Assembly (NCBI RefSeq): GCF_001938945.1
Contig: NZ_MKIO01000048.1
Span: 80,903-144,902 of the forward strand
Reading direction: 5' to 3'
Length of the DNA: 64,000 nt
DNA from: Xaviernesmea rhizosphaerae
GTDB taxonomy: Bacteria; Pseudomonadota; Alphaproteobacteria; Rhizobiales; Rhizobiaceae
Positions 1-8,575 of this stretch are shown in pieces. Position 1 is the first letter of the stretch, and the number at the start of each line of letters is the position of its first letter. The translations under genes were made by a program, and so were the position numbers. The notes beneath the pieces were generated by a model. The model saw only the letters and a list, made by a program, of their open reading frames with translations, did not search any database and was not told the origin of the DNA.

Positions 1-7
1 CAAGAGC

Positions 8-38
8 AAAGGGTCGGCCTTCGCGTCGGCCCTTTTTT
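8..38 (+). terminator. Rho-independent terminator of an upstream gene
   Basis: A GC-rich hairpin (left arm from 8, right arm ending at 35, with two G-T wobbles) runs into six T residues at 33-38. It ends a plus-strand gene lying left of the window and separates it from urtA. Confidence 0.75.
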
Positions 39-100
39 CGTTTCGCCTGCACGATGACCCGCCATCGATCTCCCATCTGCGCAGGCTTTCCCCCCGCAGC

Positions 101-116
101 TACGTCAAATGACGTA
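101..116. promoter_or_regulatory. Perfect 16-bp palindrome upstream of urtA
   Basis: TACGTCA-AA-TGACGTA is a perfect inverted repeat with 7-bp arms and a 2-bp spacer, about 100 bp before the urtA start. It has the form of a dimeric repressor or activator site. The cognate regulator is not identifiable from the window, and no NtrC or sigma-54 site was seen nearby. The operator role is inference. Confidence 0.4.
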
Positions 117-213
117 TGTCGCGCTGCACAATTCCGCCCGATAGTCGCCACAGACAGCTGAGGTTTAACACATTGTTCACCGGCTGCCTCACGCAACAAG
201 AGGGGAAATCACA

Positions 214-1506
214 ATGAATCGCAGGAGCTTGCTCAAGAGCGCCCTGGCTGCCGGCATGCTGGCGACCACTGCTTTCCACGGCGCCTTCGCCGCTGACGAC
301 ACGATCAAGGTCGGTGTTCTCCATTCCCTGTCCGGCACCATGGCGATCTCGGAAACGACGCTCAAGGACGCCATGCTGATGCTCATCGAGGAGCAGAACA
401 AGAAGGGTGGTCTTCTGGGCAAGAAGCTCGAAGCCGTCGTGGTCGACCCGGCCTCCGACTGGCCGCTCTTTGCCGAAAAGGCCCGCGAGCTGATCTCCGT
501 CGACAAGGTCGCTGCCGTGTTCGGCTGCTGGACCTCGTCCTCGCGCAAATCCGTGCTGCCGGTCTTTGAAGAGCTGAACTCGATCCTGTTCTATCCCGTG
601 CAGTATGAAGGCGAAGAGTCCTCGCGCAACATCTTCTACACGGGTGCTGCGCCGAACCAGCAGGCCATCCCCGCCGTCGACTATCTGATGAACACGGAAG
701 GCGTGAAGCGCTTCGTGCTGGAAGGCACGGACTATGTCTATCCGCGCACGACCAACAAGATCCTGGAAGCCTATCTGATCTCCAAGGGGATCCCGAAGGA
801 AGACATCCTGATCAACTACACCCCCTTCGGCTTCTCCGACTGGCAGACCGAAGTGGCCAAGATCAAGGACTTCGGCTCGGCCGGCAAGAAGACCGCAGTG
901 GTTTCGACCATCAATGGCGATGCCAACGTTCCCTTCTACAAGGAACTGGGCAACCAGGGCATCAAGGCCACCGACATCCCGGTCGTCGCCTTCTCTGTCG
1001 GCGAGGAAGAGCTGGCCGGTCTCGACACCAAGCCGCTGGTCGGCCATCTCGCCGCCTGGAACTACTTCCAGTCCGTCGACGCGCCCGCCAATGCCGAGTT
1101 CATCAAGACCTGGCACGCCTACACCAAGAACGACAAGCGCGTGACCAACGACCCGATGGAAGCCGCCTATATCGGCTTCAACGCCTGGGTGAAGGCCGTG
1201 GAAGCCGCCGGCACCACCGATACCGACCCCGTGCTCGACCAGATCATCGGCACCACCGTGCCGAACCTGTCGGGCGGTTATGCCACCGTGATGCCGAACC
1301 ACCACATCACCAAGCCGGTGCTGATCGGCGAAATCCAGGAAAACGGTCAGTTCGAAATCGTCCAGCAGACGCCGGAAGTCGTGGGCGACGAGTGGTCGGA
1401 CTATCTGCCCGACTCCAAGGACCTGATCGCCGACTGGCGCAAGCCGTTGTCCTGCGGCAACTTCAACGTGAAGACCGGCAAGTGCGGCGGCAAGACCACC
1501 AACTGA
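214..1506 (+). CDS. urtA: Urea ABC transporter, periplasmic urea-binding protein UrtA
   Basis: Captures urea (or short amides) in the periplasm and delivers it to the UrtBC channel. The 430-residue protein begins with an export signal whose N-region (NRRSLLKS) resembles a twin-arginine motif and ends near AFA-ADD at about residue 27. The mature part starts with the IKVGVLHSLSG segment typical of the Peripla_BP_5/UrtA branch of Leu/Ile/Val-type binding proteins. The start is supported by AGAGGGG about 10 nt upstream. It is first of five consecutive urt genes that run straight into urease genes, which makes urea the likely ligand. A 440-bp gap with a stem-loop separates it from urtB, as is common where binding proteins are made in excess. 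Confidence 0.95.
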   Translation: MNRRSLLKSALAAGMLATTAFHGAFAADDTIKVGVLHSLSGTMAISETTLKDAMLMLIEEQNKKGGLLGKKLEAVVVDPASDWPLFAEKARELISVDKVAAVFGCWTSSSRKSVLPVFEELNSILFYPVQYEGEESSRNIFYTGAAPNQQAIPAVDYLMNTEGVKRFVLEGTDYVYPRTTNKILEAYLISKGIPKEDILINYTPFGFSDWQTEVAKIKDFGSAGKKTAVVSTINGDANVPFYKELGNQGIKATDIPVVAFSVGEEELAGLDTKPLVGHLAAWNYFQSVDAPANAEFIKTWHAYTKNDKRVTNDPMEAAYIGFNAWVKAVEAAGTTDTDPVLDQIIGTTVPNLSGGYATVMPNHHITKPVLIGEIQENGQFEIVQQTPEVVGDEWSDYLPDSKDLIADWRKPLSCGNFNVKTGKCGGKTTN

Positions 1507-1529
1507 TCGGGATCTGACGATCAGACCAT

Positions 1530-1557
1530 GGCGAGGGCGCCGTCCGTATCCCTCGCC
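1530..1557 (+). promoter_or_regulatory. Stem-loop after urtA
   Basis: GGCGAGGG and CCCTCGCC form a perfect 8-bp stem with a 12-nt loop, 24 nt after the urtA stop. No T-run follows, so it fits a 3' mRNA-stabilising or processing hairpin better than a terminator. This is inference from position and structure. Confidence 0.4.
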
Positions 1558-1723
1558 GTCGCTGCGGCTTTGCGGCCGCAGCGCCCGGCCCCGCCGTCCA
1601 GCCCCTTTCTCCTGGCTGGATGGCGGGCCTTATCGCGAACTGGCACGTTTGATGCTTCTTTGTCTGAGGTTTGTTTGAAGCGGCCCGGCTTGACCCGATC
1701 AGGCAGGGTGTTTGCGCCGTTAA

Positions 1724-1825
1724 AGCATCGGACCGGGAAGCGGGAACCGGTTTTCGGGTAAATCCGATGCAAAAACAAAATCTTAGAGCATCAGACGACG
1801 TATGGTTTTCAATCTGATGCTCTAA
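1724..1825. repeat. RIME-like two-hairpin intergenic repeat, copy 1
   Basis: Two successive inverted repeats: an outer GCATCGG/CCGATGC pair (1725-1770) and AGAGCATCAGA/TCTGATGCTCT (1785-1823), joined by an A-rich linker containing AAAAACAAAAT. The same plan recurs near 12.6, 47.8, 56.0 and 63.2 kb, with decayed copies near 11.7, 38.9 and 44.2 kb. It resembles the Rhizobium intergenic mosaic elements (RIME). It fills much of the urtA-urtB gap (1507-1946), where I see no gene. Confidence 0.75.
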
Positions 1826-1946
1826 AACCGTGCCTCTCGTCCCGTCCTCTCCTGCGGCTTGCCACCCGTTTCGGTGTCGCAGGGGCCAAGCGCAGGGGTC
1901 AAGCATTGCAAAAGCAGCAGCCACGCCGAGCAGGAAAGATCTCTCC

Positions 1947-3605
1947 ATGATCCGCGCCCGATCCAGACCTTCGCTTTTTTCCCCGGTCCGCTGGCGTCTC
2001 GCCGCGGCCTGCCGCCTGTTCGTGCTGGCTCTGGTGCTGACGGCAGCCTGCGGCTTCTCGCCCGCGGCCGCCCAGGAGGCGCTGCGCCCGCTCGTCAATG
2101 CGCTGGGCACGGGCGGCTTTCCCGAGCGCGCCGAGGCCGTGAAGGCGCTGGCGGCGACGGGTGACCCCAAGGTGCCCGAAATCCTCACCTACCTGAACGA
2201 TGGCGAGCTGTATGCGCCCAAGGCCGGAGGCGCGGTCTACCGCATCGCCTCGGGCAATACGGTGATCGATCCGCTGACTGGCGCGCCGGTGGAAGGGGTG
2301 GCCGCCGGGGGGCTGCAGAAAATCCGGCTGAACAACACGCTGCGCGGCGCCATCACCACCGCCATGAGCCAGCTGACGCTCTTGAGCCCGGACCGCGACA
2401 AGCGCTTTTCGGCCGCGCAAGACATCCTCAAAAGCGCCGATCCGGCCCAGCTGGCGCTGGTCGATGGCGCGCTGGCGCAGGAAAAGGATAATGCGATCAA
2501 GGGCCTGCTCGGCGCCGCCCGCGCCGTGATGGTGCTGAGGTCGGACCATTCCGTGGAGGAGAAGAAGGCGGCGATCGAGACGGTGGCCGCGCGCGGCAAC
2601 CGTGACGCGCTGACGATTCTGACAACGGCGCTCGCCGGCGCGCCGGCCGATCTCGTGCCGGTCATCGAAGGCAAGATCGAGGGCATCGAGCGCCAGATGG
2701 CGCTGTGGGACGTGGCGCAGAACATCTGGTACGGGCTGTCGCTCGGCTCGGTCCTGCTGCTCGCCGCCATCGGGCTCGCCATCACCTTCGGCGTGATGGG
2801 CGTGATCAACATGGCCCATGGCGAAATGGTCATGCTCGGCGCCTACACCACCTATGTGGTGCAGCAGGCGGTGGCGACCTATGCGCCGGCGCTGTCCACC
2901 TACGGCCTGGCGATCGCCGTGCCGACCGCCTTTCTGGTCACCGGGCTGATCGGCGTCGCCATCGAGCGCGGCATCATCCGCTTCCTCTATGGCCGGCCGC
3001 TCGAAACGCTGCTGGCCACCTGGGGCCTGTCGCTGATCCTGCAGCAGGCGATCCGCTCGATCTTCGGCCCCACCAACCGCCAGGTGGACAATCCTCCCTG
3101 GATGTCCGGCACGGTGGATGTCGGCGGTCTTGCGGTCACCTGGAACCGTCTGTGGATCATCGTCTTCTCGATCGCCGTGTTCTTCGCGCTGCTGACGCTG
3201 CTCAAGCGTTCCCGCCTCGGGCTGCAGATGCGCGCCGTGACGCAGAACCGGCGCATGGCCTCCTCCATGGGCATCCGCACGCCTTATGTCGACGCGCTGA
3301 CCTTCGGCCTCGGCTCCGGCATTGCCGGCATGGCCGGCGTGGCGCTCAGCCAGATCGACAATGTTTCGCCCAATCTCGGCCAGAACTACATCATCGACAG
3401 CTTCATGGTCGTGGTCTTCGGCGGCGTGGGCAATCTCTGGGGCACGCTGGTGGGCGCGCTGTCGCTCGGCATCGCCAACAAGTTCCTGGAGCCCTATGCC
3501 GGCGCCGTGCTCGGCAAGATCCTGATCCTGGTGCTCATCATCCTCTTCATCCAGCGGCGGCCGCGTGGGCTGTTCGCGCTCAAGGGACGGGCGATCGAAC
3601 AATGA
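1947..3605 (+). CDS. urtB: Urea ABC transporter permease UrtB
   Basis: Inner-membrane permease of the urea importer. Of 552 residues, about the first 250 form an extracytoplasmic extension: a signal-like hydrophobic segment ending AAAQE, then an Ala-rich helical region. This extension is typical of UrtB and absent from ordinary LivH. From about residue 253 the LivH-type permease follows (LGSVLLLAAIGLAITFGVMG, then NMAHGE). The ATG at 1947 was chosen over an in-frame upstream start because AGGAAAG sits 9 nt before it and the signal segment then lies near the N-terminus. Its stop overlaps the urtC start (ATGA), implying translational coupling. Confidence 0.93.
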   Translation: MIRARSRPSLFSPVRWRLAAACRLFVLALVLTAACGFSPAAAQEALRPLVNALGTGGFPERAEAVKALAATGDPKVPEILTYLNDGELYAPKAGGAVYRIASGNTVIDPLTGAPVEGVAAGGLQKIRLNNTLRGAITTAMSQLTLLSPDRDKRFSAAQDILKSADPAQLALVDGALAQEKDNAIKGLLGAARAVMVLRSDHSVEEKKAAIETVAARGNRDALTILTTALAGAPADLVPVIEGKIEGIERQMALWDVAQNIWYGLSLGSVLLLAAIGLAITFGVMGVINMAHGEMVMLGAYTTYVVQQAVATYAPALSTYGLAIAVPTAFLVTGLIGVAIERGIIRFLYGRPLETLLATWGLSLILQQAIRSIFGPTNRQVDNPPWMSGTVDVGGLAVTWNRLWIIVFSIAVFFALLTLLKRSRLGLQMRAVTQNRRMASSMGIRTPYVDALTFGLGSGIAGMAGVALSQIDNVSPNLGQNYIIDSFMVVVFGGVGNLWGTLVGALSLGIANKFLEPYAGAVLGKILILVLIILFIQRRPRGLFALKGRAIEQ

Positions 3606-4786
3606 TCACAGAATTTCTCCTTTCCCGGCACGAGAAGAAGACGCTTGTCGTCGCCGCGCTGATCCTCTTGGCCGCTATCCTGGTGCCGCTCGCCAATCTG
3701 CTCGCGCCCGAAGGCAGCCTGCTGCACGTGCCGGATCATCTCGTGCCGCTGATGGGCAAGTATCTCTGCTATGCGCTGCTGGCGCTGGCGCTGGATCTGG
3801 TCTGGGGTTATTGCGGCATTCTCTCGCTCGGCCATGGCGCCTTCTTCGCGCTCGGCGGCTATGCCATGGGCATGTATCTCATGCGCCAGATCGGGCCGCG
3901 CGGCGTCTATGCCAATCCGCTGCTGCCGGATTTCATGGTCTTCCTCAACTGGAAGGAGCTGCCCTGGTACTGGACCGGCTTCAACCATTTCTGGTTCGCC
4001 GGGCTCATGGTTCTCCTGGTGCCCGGACTGCTCGCCTTCGTCTTCGGCTGGTTCGCCTTCCGCTCGCGCGTGACCGGCGTCTATCTCTCGATCATCACCC
4101 AGGCCATGACCTATGCGCTGCTGCTCGCCTTCTTCCGCAACGAGATGGGTTTTGGCGGCAATAACGGCCTGACCGACTTCAAGGACATTCTCGGCGCCAA
4201 CATCCAGGCGCCGGAAACCCGCGCCACGCTGTTTGCCATGACCGCGCTGCTGCTGGCGCTGTCGCTGATCCTCTCCTCCGCGATCGTCCGCTCGAAATAT
4301 GGCAAGGTGCTGATCGGCGTGCGCGATGCCGAGAGCCGCACGCGCTTTCTCGGCTACCGCGTGGAGAATATGAAGCTCTTCATCTTCACCGTCTCGGCGA
4401 TGATGGCCGGCATTGCCGGCGCGCTCTACGTGCCGCAGGTCGGCATCATCAATCCCGGCGAGTTCGCTCCCGCCAACTCCATCGAAGTCGTCATCTGGAC
4501 GGCGGTCGGCGGGCGCGGCACGCTGATCGGCCCGATCATCGGCGCGATCCTCGTCAATTTCGGCAAGACCATCTTCACCGCCGCCTTTCCGGAATTCTGG
4601 CTCTTCGCGCTCGGCGCCTTGTTCATCGCCACCACGCTGTTCCTGCCCAAGGGCATTGTCGGCACGGTGATGCAGGGCTCGAAGGCGCGGGCCGAGCGGC
4701 AGAAGGCGGTCGCCGCCGAAAAGGGGCGCACCGCCGCCCAGCCCAGCCAAGGCGCCGCGGCGCACGAAACCCAGGCCGCGGAGTGA
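3602..4786 (+). CDS. urtC: Urea ABC transporter permease UrtC
   Basis: Second membrane subunit of the urea importer, 394 residues, LivM type. It has a hydrophobic N-terminal segment, the conserved DLVWGYCGILSLGHGAFFALG region near residue 65, and a cytoplasmic C-terminal tail rich in Ala, Lys and Glu. An upstream in-frame extension lies inside urtB and was rejected. The start overlaps the urtB stop by 4 nt, and urtD begins 6 nt after its stop, so UrtB, C and D are probably made from one message. Confidence 0.94.
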   Translation: MITEFLLSRHEKKTLVVAALILLAAILVPLANLLAPEGSLLHVPDHLVPLMGKYLCYALLALALDLVWGYCGILSLGHGAFFALGGYAMGMYLMRQIGPRGVYANPLLPDFMVFLNWKELPWYWTGFNHFWFAGLMVLLVPGLLAFVFGWFAFRSRVTGVYLSIITQAMTYALLLAFFRNEMGFGGNNGLTDFKDILGANIQAPETRATLFAMTALLLALSLILSSAIVRSKYGKVLIGVRDAESRTRFLGYRVENMKLFIFTVSAMMAGIAGALYVPQVGIINPGEFAPANSIEVVIWTAVGGRGTLIGPIIGAILVNFGKTIFTAAFPEFWLFALGALFIATTLFLPKGIVGTVMQGSKARAERQKAVAAEKGRTAAQPSQGAAAHETQAAE

Positions 4787-4792
4787 GCCGCC

Positions 4793-5545
4793 ATGGACAG
4801 CAAGATCACCAACAGCATCCTCTATCTGGACAATGTCTCGGTCTCGTTCGACGGGTTCAGGGCGCTGAACGCGCTCTCCTTCGTGATCGAACCCGGCGAA
4901 CTCAGGGCCATCATCGGCCCGAACGGCGCGGGCAAGACAACGATGATGGACATCATCACCGGCAAGACCCGGCCCGACCAGGGCGAGGTCTATTTCGACG
5001 GGGCCATCGACCTCACCCGCAAGGACGAGGCGGAGATCGCCCAGCTCGGTATCGGCCGCAAGTTCCAGAAGCCGACCGTCTTTGAAAGCCATACGATCTG
5101 GGACAATCTGGAGCTGGCGCTCAACCGCAAACGCGGCGTCTTCTCCACCCTGTTCTACCGCCTGACCACCGAGGACAAGGCGCGCATCGAGCACATCCTC
5201 GAAACCGTGCGGCTGACGGCACGCAAAAACGACTATGCCGCCAACCTCTCCCACGGGCAGAAGCAATGGTTGGAGATTGGCATGCTGCTCGCTCAGGAGC
5301 CGAAGCTCTTGCTGGTCGATGAGCCCGTTGCCGGCATGACCGATGCCGAGACGAGCGAGACCGCACTGCTCTTGAAGGACATCGCCAAGACCCGGTCGGT
5401 CGTCGTGGTGGAGCACGATATGGGCTTCATCCGCGACCTCGGCGTCAAGGTCACCTGCCTTGCCGAAGGCTCGGTGCTCGCCGAGGGATCGATCGATTTC
5501 GTCTCGAACGATCCCAAGGTGATCGAGAACTATCTGGGCCGGTGA
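4793..5545 (+). CDS. urtD: Urea ABC transporter ATP-binding protein UrtD
   Basis: Cytoplasmic ATPase of LivG type, 250 residues. Visible motifs are Walker A GPNGAGKT (about residue 43), signature LSHGQKQW (about residue 152) and Walker B LLLVDEPVAGMT (about residue 170), followed by the H-loop VVVEHDM. The signature reads LSHGQ rather than LSGGQ, as is usual in UrtD. It pairs with UrtE to power the UrtBC channel. The gene starts 6 nt after urtC. Confidence 0.95.
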   Translation: MDSKITNSILYLDNVSVSFDGFRALNALSFVIEPGELRAIIGPNGAGKTTMMDIITGKTRPDQGEVYFDGAIDLTRKDEAEIAQLGIGRKFQKPTVFESHTIWDNLELALNRKRGVFSTLFYRLTTEDKARIEHILETVRLTARKNDYAANLSHGQKQWLEIGMLLAQEPKLLLVDEPVAGMTDAETSETALLLKDIAKTRSVVVVEHDMGFIRDLGVKVTCLAEGSVLAEGSIDFVSNDPKVIENYLGR

Positions 5546-5653
5546 GGGGCAAGTGAGCATTCTTTGCTTCAGCCGCCGCCGGCAATCCATAGAACCACCG
5601 TTTGGCGATGCGCTTCGCCCCATCCGCACGATACGACAAAAGGGGACACACCC

Positions 5654-6349
5654 ATGCTGACCGTTGACAACGTCAATCTGCATTACGGCGCCGCCCAGGC
5701 GCTGCGCGGGGTTTCGATCACGGCGCCGATGGGCAAGATCACCTGCGTGCTCGGCCGCAACGGCGTGGGCAAGACCAGCCTGTTGCGGGCGATCACGGGC
5801 CAGCAGGCGACCAGCGCCGGGACGATCGCCTTCAATGGCGCCGGGCTCGACGGGCTGGCGCCCTATCGCCGCGCCAAGCTCGGCGTCGGCTTCGTGCCGC
5901 AAGGGCGCGAGATCTTTCCGCTGCTGACGGTGAAGGAAAATCTGGAGACGGGCTATGCGCCGGTCGCCCGCAAGGACCGCTTCATCCCCGACGATATCTT
6001 CTCGCTGTTCCCGATCCTGCAGACCATGCTCGGCCGGCGCGGCGGCGATCTCTCAGGTGGGCAGCAGCAGCAGCTCGCCATCGGGCGGGCCCTGGTGACG
6101 CGGCCGAAGATCCTGGTGCTGGACGAGCCGACCGAGGGCATCCAGCCGTCGATCATCAAGGATATCGGCCGGGCGATCCGCTATCTGCGCGATTCCACGG
6201 GGATGGCGATTCTGCTTGTGGAACAGTATCTTGACTTCTGCCGAGAGCTTGCCGACCATGTCTATATCATGGACCGCGGGGAGATCGTGCATGAAGGACC
6301 GGCCGAGACGCTGGACACGCCGGAGGCGCGCCGTCACCTCACCGTGTGA
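5654..6349 (+). CDS. urtE: Urea ABC transporter ATP-binding protein UrtE
   Basis: Second ATPase of the urea importer, LivF type, 231 residues. It has Walker A GRNGVGKTS (about residue 36), signature LSGGQQQQLAI, Walker B ILVLDEPTEGIQPS and the H-loop LLVEQYLDF. AAAAGGGGA at 5637-5645 fixes the start at 5654. A longer in-frame reading from 5564 has no family match in its extra 30 residues. The 108-bp gap after urtD shows no strong terminator, so read-through from urtD is likely. The ureD gene follows 23 nt after the stop. Confidence 0.94.
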   Translation: MLTVDNVNLHYGAAQALRGVSITAPMGKITCVLGRNGVGKTSLLRAITGQQATSAGTIAFNGAGLDGLAPYRRAKLGVGFVPQGREIFPLLTVKENLETGYAPVARKDRFIPDDIFSLFPILQTMLGRRGGDLSGGQQQQLAIGRALVTRPKILVLDEPTEGIQPSIIKDIGRAIRYLRDSTGMAILLVEQYLDFCRELADHVYIMDRGEIVHEGPAETLDTPEARRHLTV

Positions 6350-6372
6350 GGGCTGTGCAAGGGGATGTCGGC

Positions 6373-7272
6373 ATGGCTGACGCCGTTGCCGTTTCCCAAA
6401 TGCCGCCACCGCTCGCCACGGATCCAACGCCGCGTGCGCTCAGCCTGTCGCCGCCGGGCGCACGGGCGCAGCGCGCCTGGGGCTCCGGCCGGCTCTCGAC
6501 CAAGGCGGGGCAGGGGCGCACCCGGCTGGAAACCTTCTATCAGGAAGGCTGCGCCAAGCTGCGCCTGCCGGAGATGTTCGACGGCACGATGGAGGCCGTG
6601 CTGATCAACAGCTCCGGCGGCCTGACCGGTGGCGATCGCATGGAATGGCGCTTTGCCGCAGGGCCTCAGACACAGCTGACGCTGACGACGCAGGCTTGCG
6701 AGCGCATCTACAAGGCCAGTGCCGGAACGGCCGAGATCGACACGCGCCTCACGGTCGGCGAGGGCGCCCGGCTCGACTGGCTGCCGCAGGAAACGATCCT
6801 GTTCGACCGCGCGGCGCTTGCACGCTCGCTCGAGGTGGACCTGGCCGAGGATGCGACCTTTCTTGCGGTCGAGGCCGTGCTGCTCGGCCGCAAGGCCATG
6901 GGCGAGACGGTGCGCACAGGCGCTTTTCGCGACCGCTGGCGCATTCGCCGTGAAGGCCGGCTGCTGCATGCCGATCAATTGGCGCTGGAGGGCGAGATCG
7001 CGGCGCTGGCTAGGCGTCAGGCCGTGCTCGGCGGCGGGGTCGCCTTTGCCAGCCTGGTGTTCTGCGCGGCCCACTGCGCCCATCATGTCGCGCCGCTGCG
7101 CCGGCTGCTCGGCCCTGCGCAGGGCGGGGTCAGCCATGTCACCGTCGGCGGGCAGGACAAGCTGGTGATCCGCCTGATCGCCGAGGATGGCTTTTCGCTG
7201 AGAAAAACCCTGGTTCCGATGATTTCGCACTTGCGTATGGGCGCAAGCCTGCCGAAAGTCTGGAACCTGTGA
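6373..7272 (+). CDS. ureD: Urease accessory protein UreD
   Basis: Part of the UreDFG chaperone that loads nickel into apo-urease. The 299-residue protein shows the UreD/UreH hallmarks: an N-terminal RLSTKAGQGRTRLETFYQEG segment, INSSGGLTGGD (about residue 82) and TLTTQACERIYK (about residue 106). The ATG at 6373 follows AAGGGG at a usual distance. A GTG at 6346 overlapping the urtE stop would add nine residues and is the alternative. It directly follows urtE, linking urea uptake to hydrolysis. Confidence 0.93.
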   Translation: MADAVAVSQMPPPLATDPTPRALSLSPPGARAQRAWGSGRLSTKAGQGRTRLETFYQEGCAKLRLPEMFDGTMEAVLINSSGGLTGGDRMEWRFAAGPQTQLTLTTQACERIYKASAGTAEIDTRLTVGEGARLDWLPQETILFDRAALARSLEVDLAEDATFLAVEAVLLGRKAMGETVRTGAFRDRWRIRREGRLLHADQLALEGEIAALARRQAVLGGGVAFASLVFCAAHCAHHVAPLRRLLGPAQGGVSHVTVGGQDKLVIRLIAEDGFSLRKTLVPMISHLRMGASLPKVWNL

Positions 7273-7296
7273 CCGCATCATGAAGACGGGGACCGC

Positions 7297-7599
7297 ATGA
7301 ACCTCACGCCCAGGGAAAAAGACAAGCTGCTCATCTCGATGGCCGCGATGGTCGCGCGCCGCCGGCTGGAGCGCGGCGTCAAGCTCAACCACCCCGAAGC
7401 CATCGCGCTGATCACCGACTTCGTGGTCGAAGGCGCGCGCGATGGGCGCTCCGTGGCCGAGCTGATGGAGGCCGGCGCCCATGTGCTGACCCGCGATCAG
7501 GTGATGGAGGGCATCCCGGAGATGATCCACGACATCCAGATCGAGGCAACCTTTCCCGACGGCACCAAGCTGGTGACCGTGCACGAACCGATCCGTTAA
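7297..7599 (+). CDS. ureA: Urease gamma subunit
   Basis: Smallest structural subunit of the three-subunit bacterial urease, 100 residues, the usual length. It opens MNLTPREKDKLLISMAAMVA and contains LNHPEAIALI and the VMEGIPEMI region characteristic of UreA. It sits 24 nt after ureD, with ureB 82 nt downstream. It assembles with UreB and UreC into the cytoplasmic nickel enzyme that converts urea to ammonia and carbamate. Confidence 0.97.
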   Translation: MNLTPREKDKLLISMAAMVARRRLERGVKLNHPEAIALITDFVVEGARDGRSVAELMEAGAHVLTRDQVMEGIPEMIHDIQIEATFPDGTKLVTVHEPIR

Positions 7600-7681
7600 C
7601 AGCGCGCCGCTGCCTGGCAATGGTTGGCGCGCATGGCGCGCCAGCTCTTCGAAATCCATGATCAAGAAGGAGGTACGCGCC

Positions 7682-7987
7682 ATGATCCCCGGTGAAATCA
7701 TCGCCGCCCCGGGCGAAATCGAGCTGAACCAGGGCCTCGACACGGTGACCGTCACCGTGTCGAACACCGGCGACCGGCCGGTGCAGGTCGGCAGCCATTA
7801 CCATTTCGCCGAGACCAATGCCGGTCTCGACTTCGACCGCGCAGCCGCGCAGGGCCGGCGGCTGGATATTCCGGCCGGCACGGCCGTGCGCTTCGAGCCG
7901 GGCCAGACCCGCGAGGTGACGCTGATCCCCTTCCAGGGCAAGCGCGCGATCTATGGCTTCCGCCAGAAGGTCATGGGCTCCCTGTGA
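7682..7987 (+). CDS. ureB: Urease beta subunit
   Basis: Urease beta subunit, 101 residues, as usual for the family. It starts MIPGEIIAAPGEIELN and has the conserved GDRPVQVGSHYHFAETN (about residue 24) and RLDIPAGTAVRFEPGQ segments. A strong AAGGAGG 9-10 nt upstream fixes the start. An in-frame ATG at 7658 lies before the ribosome-binding site and was rejected. The stop overlaps the GTG of the following LprI-like gene by 4 nt. Confidence 0.97.
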   Translation: MIPGEIIAAPGEIELNQGLDTVTVTVSNTGDRPVQVGSHYHFAETNAGLDFDRAAAQGRRLDIPAGTAVRFEPGQTREVTLIPFQGKRAIYGFRQKVMGSL

Positions 7988-8430
7988 GAAAAGCGACATC
8001 CCGCGCGAGCGCTTTGGCCCTGCTGTGCGGCCTTGTTGCAGGTCTTTGCGGTACGCGCGCGCAGGCGCAGGACGCGCCGCAGATCGATTGCGAGCAGGCG
8101 GAATCGCAGATGGAACTGAACTACTGCGCCGATCAGGATTACGCCGAGGCCGACCAGGCGCTGAACGAGACCTATCGCCAGGCGATGACGCGGCTGCGCA
8201 AGGCCGATGCCGATCTTGCCGCCACGCCGGGCGCCGAGGCTGGGGCGGTGGAGGCGCTGAAAGCCGCCCAGCGCGGCTGGATCGCCTATCGCGACGGCCA
8301 ATGCATCCTGGCTGGCCTTCCCGTGCGCGGCGGCACGATGGAGCCGATGCTGGTGCTGAACTGCCAGGCGGATCTGACGCGCAAGCGCACGCAGGAACTG
8401 AAGGAAACAATCGCCGCTCTGGATCAATAG
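7984..8430 (+). CDS. Secreted LprI/DUF1311-like protein in the urease operon
   Basis: A 148-residue protein with an N-terminal signal peptide ending near AQAQD (about residue 29), followed by a DUF1311 domain. Cysteines in DCEQA, NYCAD, QCILAG and LNCQA, plus LNETYRQAM and AQRGWIAYRDGQC, match the family. The family includes the lysozyme inhibitor LprI of mycobacteria, but most members have no proven role. The GTG start overlaps the ureB stop, so it is co-translated. Similar genes often accompany rhizobial urease genes (recalled, not checked). A direct role in urease is unproven. Confidence 0.8.
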   Translation: MRKATSRASALALLCGLVAGLCGTRAQAQDAPQIDCEQAESQMELNYCADQDYAEADQALNETYRQAMTRLRKADADLAATPGAEAGAVEALKAAQRGWIAYRDGQCILAGLPVRGGTMEPMLVLNCQADLTRKRTQELKETIAALDQ

Positions 8431-8575
8431 GCTTGACGGCAGGAAGGCGACGAGACGGAAGGAAAGCGGGTCGATCATGCAAAGGGGTGGTAGAATGATG
8501 GCGGTCTCAGTGGCTCTTGGGCCAGAGGAGCCCTGCCGCTTTTCCATCCCCAGGTCTTGAATCGAGGATTTCGCC

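Noticed and set aside
117..213. Sigma-54 promoter before urtA
   Set aside because: No pair matching the GG and GC core of the -24/-12 consensus could be found.
1521..1778. Minus-strand reading frame in the urtA-urtB gap with a KTGSRFPVRCF-like peptide
   Set aside because: It is the translation of the RIME-like repeat; similar peptides arise at other copies (12.5, 56, 63 kb). No ribosome-binding site or family.
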